The translations under genes were made by a program, and so were the position numbers. Positions 3,773 through 5,718 of a stretch of 5,718 nucleotides of DNA are shown piece by piece. Location of the stretch: assembly GCA_002686195.1 (NCBI GenBank), contig NZAS01000045.1:5980-11697 (forward strand), written 5' to 3'. The stretch comes from Candidatus Pacearchaeota archaeon. Its GTDB lineage: Archaea > Nanoarchaeota > Nanoarchaeia > Pacearchaeales > GW2011-AR1. How positions within the stretch are numbered: position 1 is the first letter of the stretch; every line of letters begins with the position of its first letter. The notes under the pieces were generated by a model that was not told the origin of the DNA, made no database searches, and saw nothing but the letters and a program-made list of their open reading frames with translations.

Positions 3773-4676
3773 TCAGCGTAAATCTCTTGTCATAGGTAAT
3801 GGTGAATCACGAGCATGGTTCGTTCCCAAGAATTTTAAAATGTCTAAAGATGTAGTTACTTGGGGATGTAATGCAATATATCGTGATAGTTATGTTGATG
3901 TTCTTGTTGCTGTCGATTATGCTATGCAACAAGAGATATATGACTCAGGATATTGTTTAGAGAATCCAGAATGGCCGGAACAGGGGATTTGTTATTTCTC
4001 AAATTGGTCCATTATTCCTGCTTCAATTGCAGATATGATGTTTTTAGGATATAATATTCCAGAAACATTTATACACAGAAGTAAGAATAGAACTGACCAA
4101 TGTGTTATAACAGGAAAAGACCCTTCGACAGTGCAAGAAAAGATTGAAACTGCAATTTTGATGAATCCACACCTTGACATGGACGATCTTAAATTGAAAA
4201 TGGAAAAAGATATTGGTATCTGGATTACCTATGTAGAGAAAAATGATATAGTTATTAAGATTAATTATCCTATAGGATGGTCAGCTGGTAATACTGCATT
4301 ACATCTTGCATGTCAATCTAGTACTGTTGATTATCTGCGTGGGCGAAATGTAAAAAAAGAAGTTTATGTGTTGGGGTTTGATCTTGGTTCATATGAAGAG
4401 CCTTTGAATAACATATATAAAGGTACTGACAATTATCTACCAGCTACTGCAAAGGGGTTTAATCAAGAAAACTGGTATAACCAAATGCAAGCGGTCTTTA
4501 AAGAATTTCCTCATATCAAGTTTTATCTGGTAGATTCCACAGTTAAAATTAAAAGAGATAATGTATCACACATAACCAAAAACGAATTGTGCGAGGCTCT
4601 TGAACTTGTGAAGATGCCATGGCACTATGGTACAGGATATATGGCCACACAAAAAAGAACCATACAATTTAAGTAA
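3765..4676 (+). CDS. Putative Rossmann-like protein (DUF115/MptE-like or sialyltransferase-like)
   Basis: The product is 303 residues from ATG 3765, which overlaps the thyX stop by 8 nt. Longer in-frame starts (from 3621) lie inside thyX and are rejected. Near the N-terminus are LVIGNGESR (8-16), a glycine loop after a beta strand, VTWGCNAIYRD (31-41) and DVLVAVD (45-51). Later come GWSAGNTALHLACQ (171-184) and VYVLGFDLG (200-208). The series GNG-S, GCNAIYRD, VAVD, SAGNTA and GFD recalls nucleotide-sugar-binding or DUF115/MptE-like proteins and sialyltransferases of the GT42 kind. I infer a Rossmann-like fold that may modify a sugar or a base; the substrate is unknown. No clear ribosome site is visible, so translation is probably coupled to thyX. 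The stop at 4674-4676 abuts the gp32 promoter region. Confidence 0.6.
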   Translation: MTNQRKSLVIGNGESRAWFVPKNFKMSKDVVTWGCNAIYRDSYVDVLVAVDYAMQQEIYDSGYCLENPEWPEQGICYFSNWSIIPASIADMMFLGYNIPETFIHRSKNRTDQCVITGKDPSTVQEKIETAILMNPHLDMDDLKLKMEKDIGIWITYVEKNDIVIKINYPIGWSAGNTALHLACQSSTVDYLRGRNVKKEVYVLGFDLGSYEEPLNNIYKGTDNYLPATAKGFNQENWYNQMQAVFKEFPHIKFYLVDSTVKIKRDNVSHITKNELCEALELVKMPWHYGTGYMATQKRTIQFK

Positions 4677-4684
4677 TATAAATA
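4677..4684 (+). promoter_or_regulatory. T4-type late promoter box before gp32
   Basis: TATAAATA is an exact T4 late-promoter match, immediately after the preceding stop codon and 87 nt before the gp32 start. It could provide late transcription of gp32 together with the sigma70-like promoter just downstream. The local sequence is AT-rich, so chance occurrence is not excluded. Confidence 0.45.
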
Positions 4685-4695
4685 TAAAATGGAAC

Positions 4696-4724
4696 TTGAC
4701 ATTCCGTATAAAACAGTATATAAT
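4696..4724 (+). promoter_or_regulatory. Perfect sigma70-consensus promoter for gp32
   Basis: TTGACA (4696-4701), a 17-nt spacer and TATAAT (4719-4724) match the bacterial consensus at 12 of 12 positions with ideal spacing. The expected start near 4731 gives an AT-rich, apparently unstructured leader of about 40 nt before gp32. In T4, gp32 represses its own mRNA by binding an unstructured leader; the same could apply here, but that is inference. Confidence 0.8.
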
Positions 4725-4770
4725 AACACAATTAACATACGTAGCATACATCAACATAAGGAGAAATATG

Positions 4771-5676
4771 ATGTCATTAACTAAGTTGAAGAAACAAAAT
4801 TCTTTGGACAAACTGCTGAATGCAGCACAGTCCGAAACTCACCCCCAAGAAAAGAAGTCCTATGTGGACGAGCGTATCTGGAAACCAGAACTTGATAAGA
4901 CAGGTAATGGTTATGCAGTTATTCGTTTTTTGCCAGCGGTATCAGGTGAAGATATGCCATGGGCCAAACTCTGGAATCACGCATTTCAAGGCCCAACCGG
5001 ACAATGGTATATTGAGAACTCTCTTACCACTCTTGGACAAAATGATCCTGTATCAGAAATGAATTCTGCATACTGGAATTCTGGTGTAGAGTCTGATAAG
5101 GAAATCGCTCGTCGTCAGAAGCGCAAGTTGCAATATTACTCCAACATTTATATTGTGAGTGATTCCAAACATCCCGAACATGAGGGTAAGGTTTTCCTTT
5201 ATCGTTTTGGTAAGAAGATCTTCGATAAAATCATGGAAGCTATGCAACCTGTATTTGATGATGAGGAACCAATCAATCCTTTCGATTTTTGGCAGGGTGC
5301 GAACTTCAAATTGAAGATTCGTAAGGTAGATGGTTATTGGAACTACGATAAGTCAGAGTTCGAAACATCGTCTGCATTATTTGATAATGATGATGATATT
5401 GAAGGAGTGTGGAAGAAACAGTATTCTCTCAAAGAATTTACTGCTCCAACCAACTTCAAGTCATATGATGAATTGAAAACCCGTTTGAATTTGGTTCTTG
5501 CTGGAACTACCACGGTAGGAAGTGCATTAGATGATATTCCTTTTGGACCGACAAATTTAGATGAGTCTGTAGCAGCAGTTGTTGATACTAAAGAAGTACT
5601 TGCTCCCGAAATATCAATAGTTGATGATAAAGAGGAAGCTCTAGATTATTTTCAGAAACTTGCTGATGGTAATTAG
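4771..5676 (+). CDS. 32: Single-stranded DNA-binding protein gp32
   Basis: The 301-residue protein coats ssDNA in replication, recombination and repair and recruits gp59 and the polymerase. The basic N-terminus LTKLKKQNSL corresponds to the LAST motif for cooperative binding. The core follows T4: WKPELDKTGNGYAVIRFLP (37-55), LWNHAFQGPTGQWYIEN (67-83), RRQKRKLQYYSNIYIVSD (114-131), EGKVFLYRFGKKIFDKI (138-154) and DFWQGANFKLKIRKVDGYWNYDKSEF (172-197). The acidic C-terminus ends in DDKEEALDYFQKLADGN and would bind partner proteins. Where T4 has the zinc-binding His and Cys residues (including CPVC), this protein reads TLGQNDPVSEMNS (87-99) and has no cysteine, so it cannot form that zinc site. 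ATG 4771 is preferred (7 nt from AAGGAG 4758-4763); ATG 4768 is possible. Longer in-frame starts from 4627 lie in the previous gene. Confidence 0.93.
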   Translation: MSLTKLKKQNSLDKLLNAAQSETHPQEKKSYVDERIWKPELDKTGNGYAVIRFLPAVSGEDMPWAKLWNHAFQGPTGQWYIENSLTTLGQNDPVSEMNSAYWNSGVESDKEIARRQKRKLQYYSNIYIVSDSKHPEHEGKVFLYRFGKKIFDKIMEAMQPVFDDEEPINPFDFWQGANFKLKIRKVDGYWNYDKSEFETSSALFDNDDDIEGVWKKQYSLKEFTAPTNFKSYDELKTRLNLVLAGTTTVGSALDDIPFGPTNLDESVAAVVDTKEVLAPEISIVDDKEEALDYFQKLADGN

Positions 5677-5718
5677 AATCTAATCATCTTGATAAGTCTA
5701 TAGAATCCCCTCTAAGAA
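5677..5718 (+). other. Tail after gp32, no gene seen
   Basis: Forty-two bases follow the gp32 stop. They end with AGAATCCCCTCTAAGAA, a run that could be the left arm of a hairpin terminator whose right arm lies outside the window. Nothing further can be supported. Confidence 0.3.

Noticed and set aside
4174..4202. TTGACA inside the gene at 3765 as a promoter
   Set aside because: No acceptable -10 hexamer at 15-19 nt spacing.
4627..4770. N-terminal extension of gp32 from 4627
   Set aside because: It runs through the end of the previous gene and the promoter region; AAGGAG at 4758-4763 and the gp32 family start place translation at 4771 (or 4768).
4820..5062. + strand ORF nested in gp32
   Set aside because: Out-of-frame shadow of the conserved gp32 core.
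2547..5247. Minus-strand ORFs at 2547-2765, 3137-3343, 3535-3762, 3992-4180, 4566-4811 and 5053-5247
   Set aside because: All lie opposite well-supported + strand genes, lack ribosome sites and have low-complexity, hydrophobic-biased shadow translations.
1..5718. CRISPR array, insertion sequence or integrase attachment site
   Set aside because: No regularly spaced repeats, transposase, terminal inverted repeats or integrase; the tRNA has no duplicated 3' end in the window.

Overview
The window looks like part of a T4-like (Tevenvirinae-type) myovirus genome, probably marine and probably infecting an alphaproteobacterium. The phage assignment rests on a recognisable set of T4 core genes in T4-like order: late-transcription coactivator gp33, helicase loader gp59 and ssDNA-binding protein gp32. 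They are interleaved with nucleotide-metabolism genes (a zinc deaminase and ThyX). All genes lie on the + strand, are tightly packed and often overlap. Two exact TATAAATA late-promoter boxes fit the same picture. The host guess comes from the tmRNA described next and is inference.

The most striking content is at 415-872. This stretch, which lacks any long ORF, encodes a circularly permuted, two-piece tmRNA. The acceptor piece (about 449-513, ending in encoded CCA) comes first. The coding piece starts at 706 with GGGGGCG, which pairs over 7 bp with 503-509 and keeps the G3-U70 alanine identity pair. It carries the tag reading frame ANDNWAYEDYALAA-stop at 787-831. The spacer between the pieces is almost exactly filled by a 59-codon ORF with a C-terminal membrane segment (525-704).

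Layout: 1-399, C-terminal part of a trypsin-like serine protease (GNSGG). 415-445, promoter. 449-872, permuted tmRNA with nested small ORF. 838-872 and 1201-1237, two copies of an unexplained RNA hairpin with an almost invariant 15-nt loop and covarying stems. 932-1189, small winged-helix protein. 1190-1338, structured leader. 1339-1557, gp33. 1559-1957, deaminase. 1933-2514, gp59. 2514-2819, coiled-coil protein whose 3' end overlaps a tRNA-Thr(TGT) gene (2806-2879). 2940-3134, small unknown protein sharing a 26-bp exact repeat with thyX. 3125-3772, ThyX. 3765-4676, a Rossmann-like protein resembling the DUF115/MptE-like or sialyltransferase-like group. 4677-4724, a late promoter box and a perfect sigma70-consensus promoter. 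4771-5676, gp32. 5677-5718, a short tail with no gene.

Functionally the region joins DNA replication and recombination (gp59, gp32), the switch to late transcription (gp33), dTMP supply (deaminase, ThyX) and translation support (tmRNA, tRNA-Thr). The tmRNA, the spacer ORF, the repeated hairpin and the 26-bp repeat deserve the closest follow-up.
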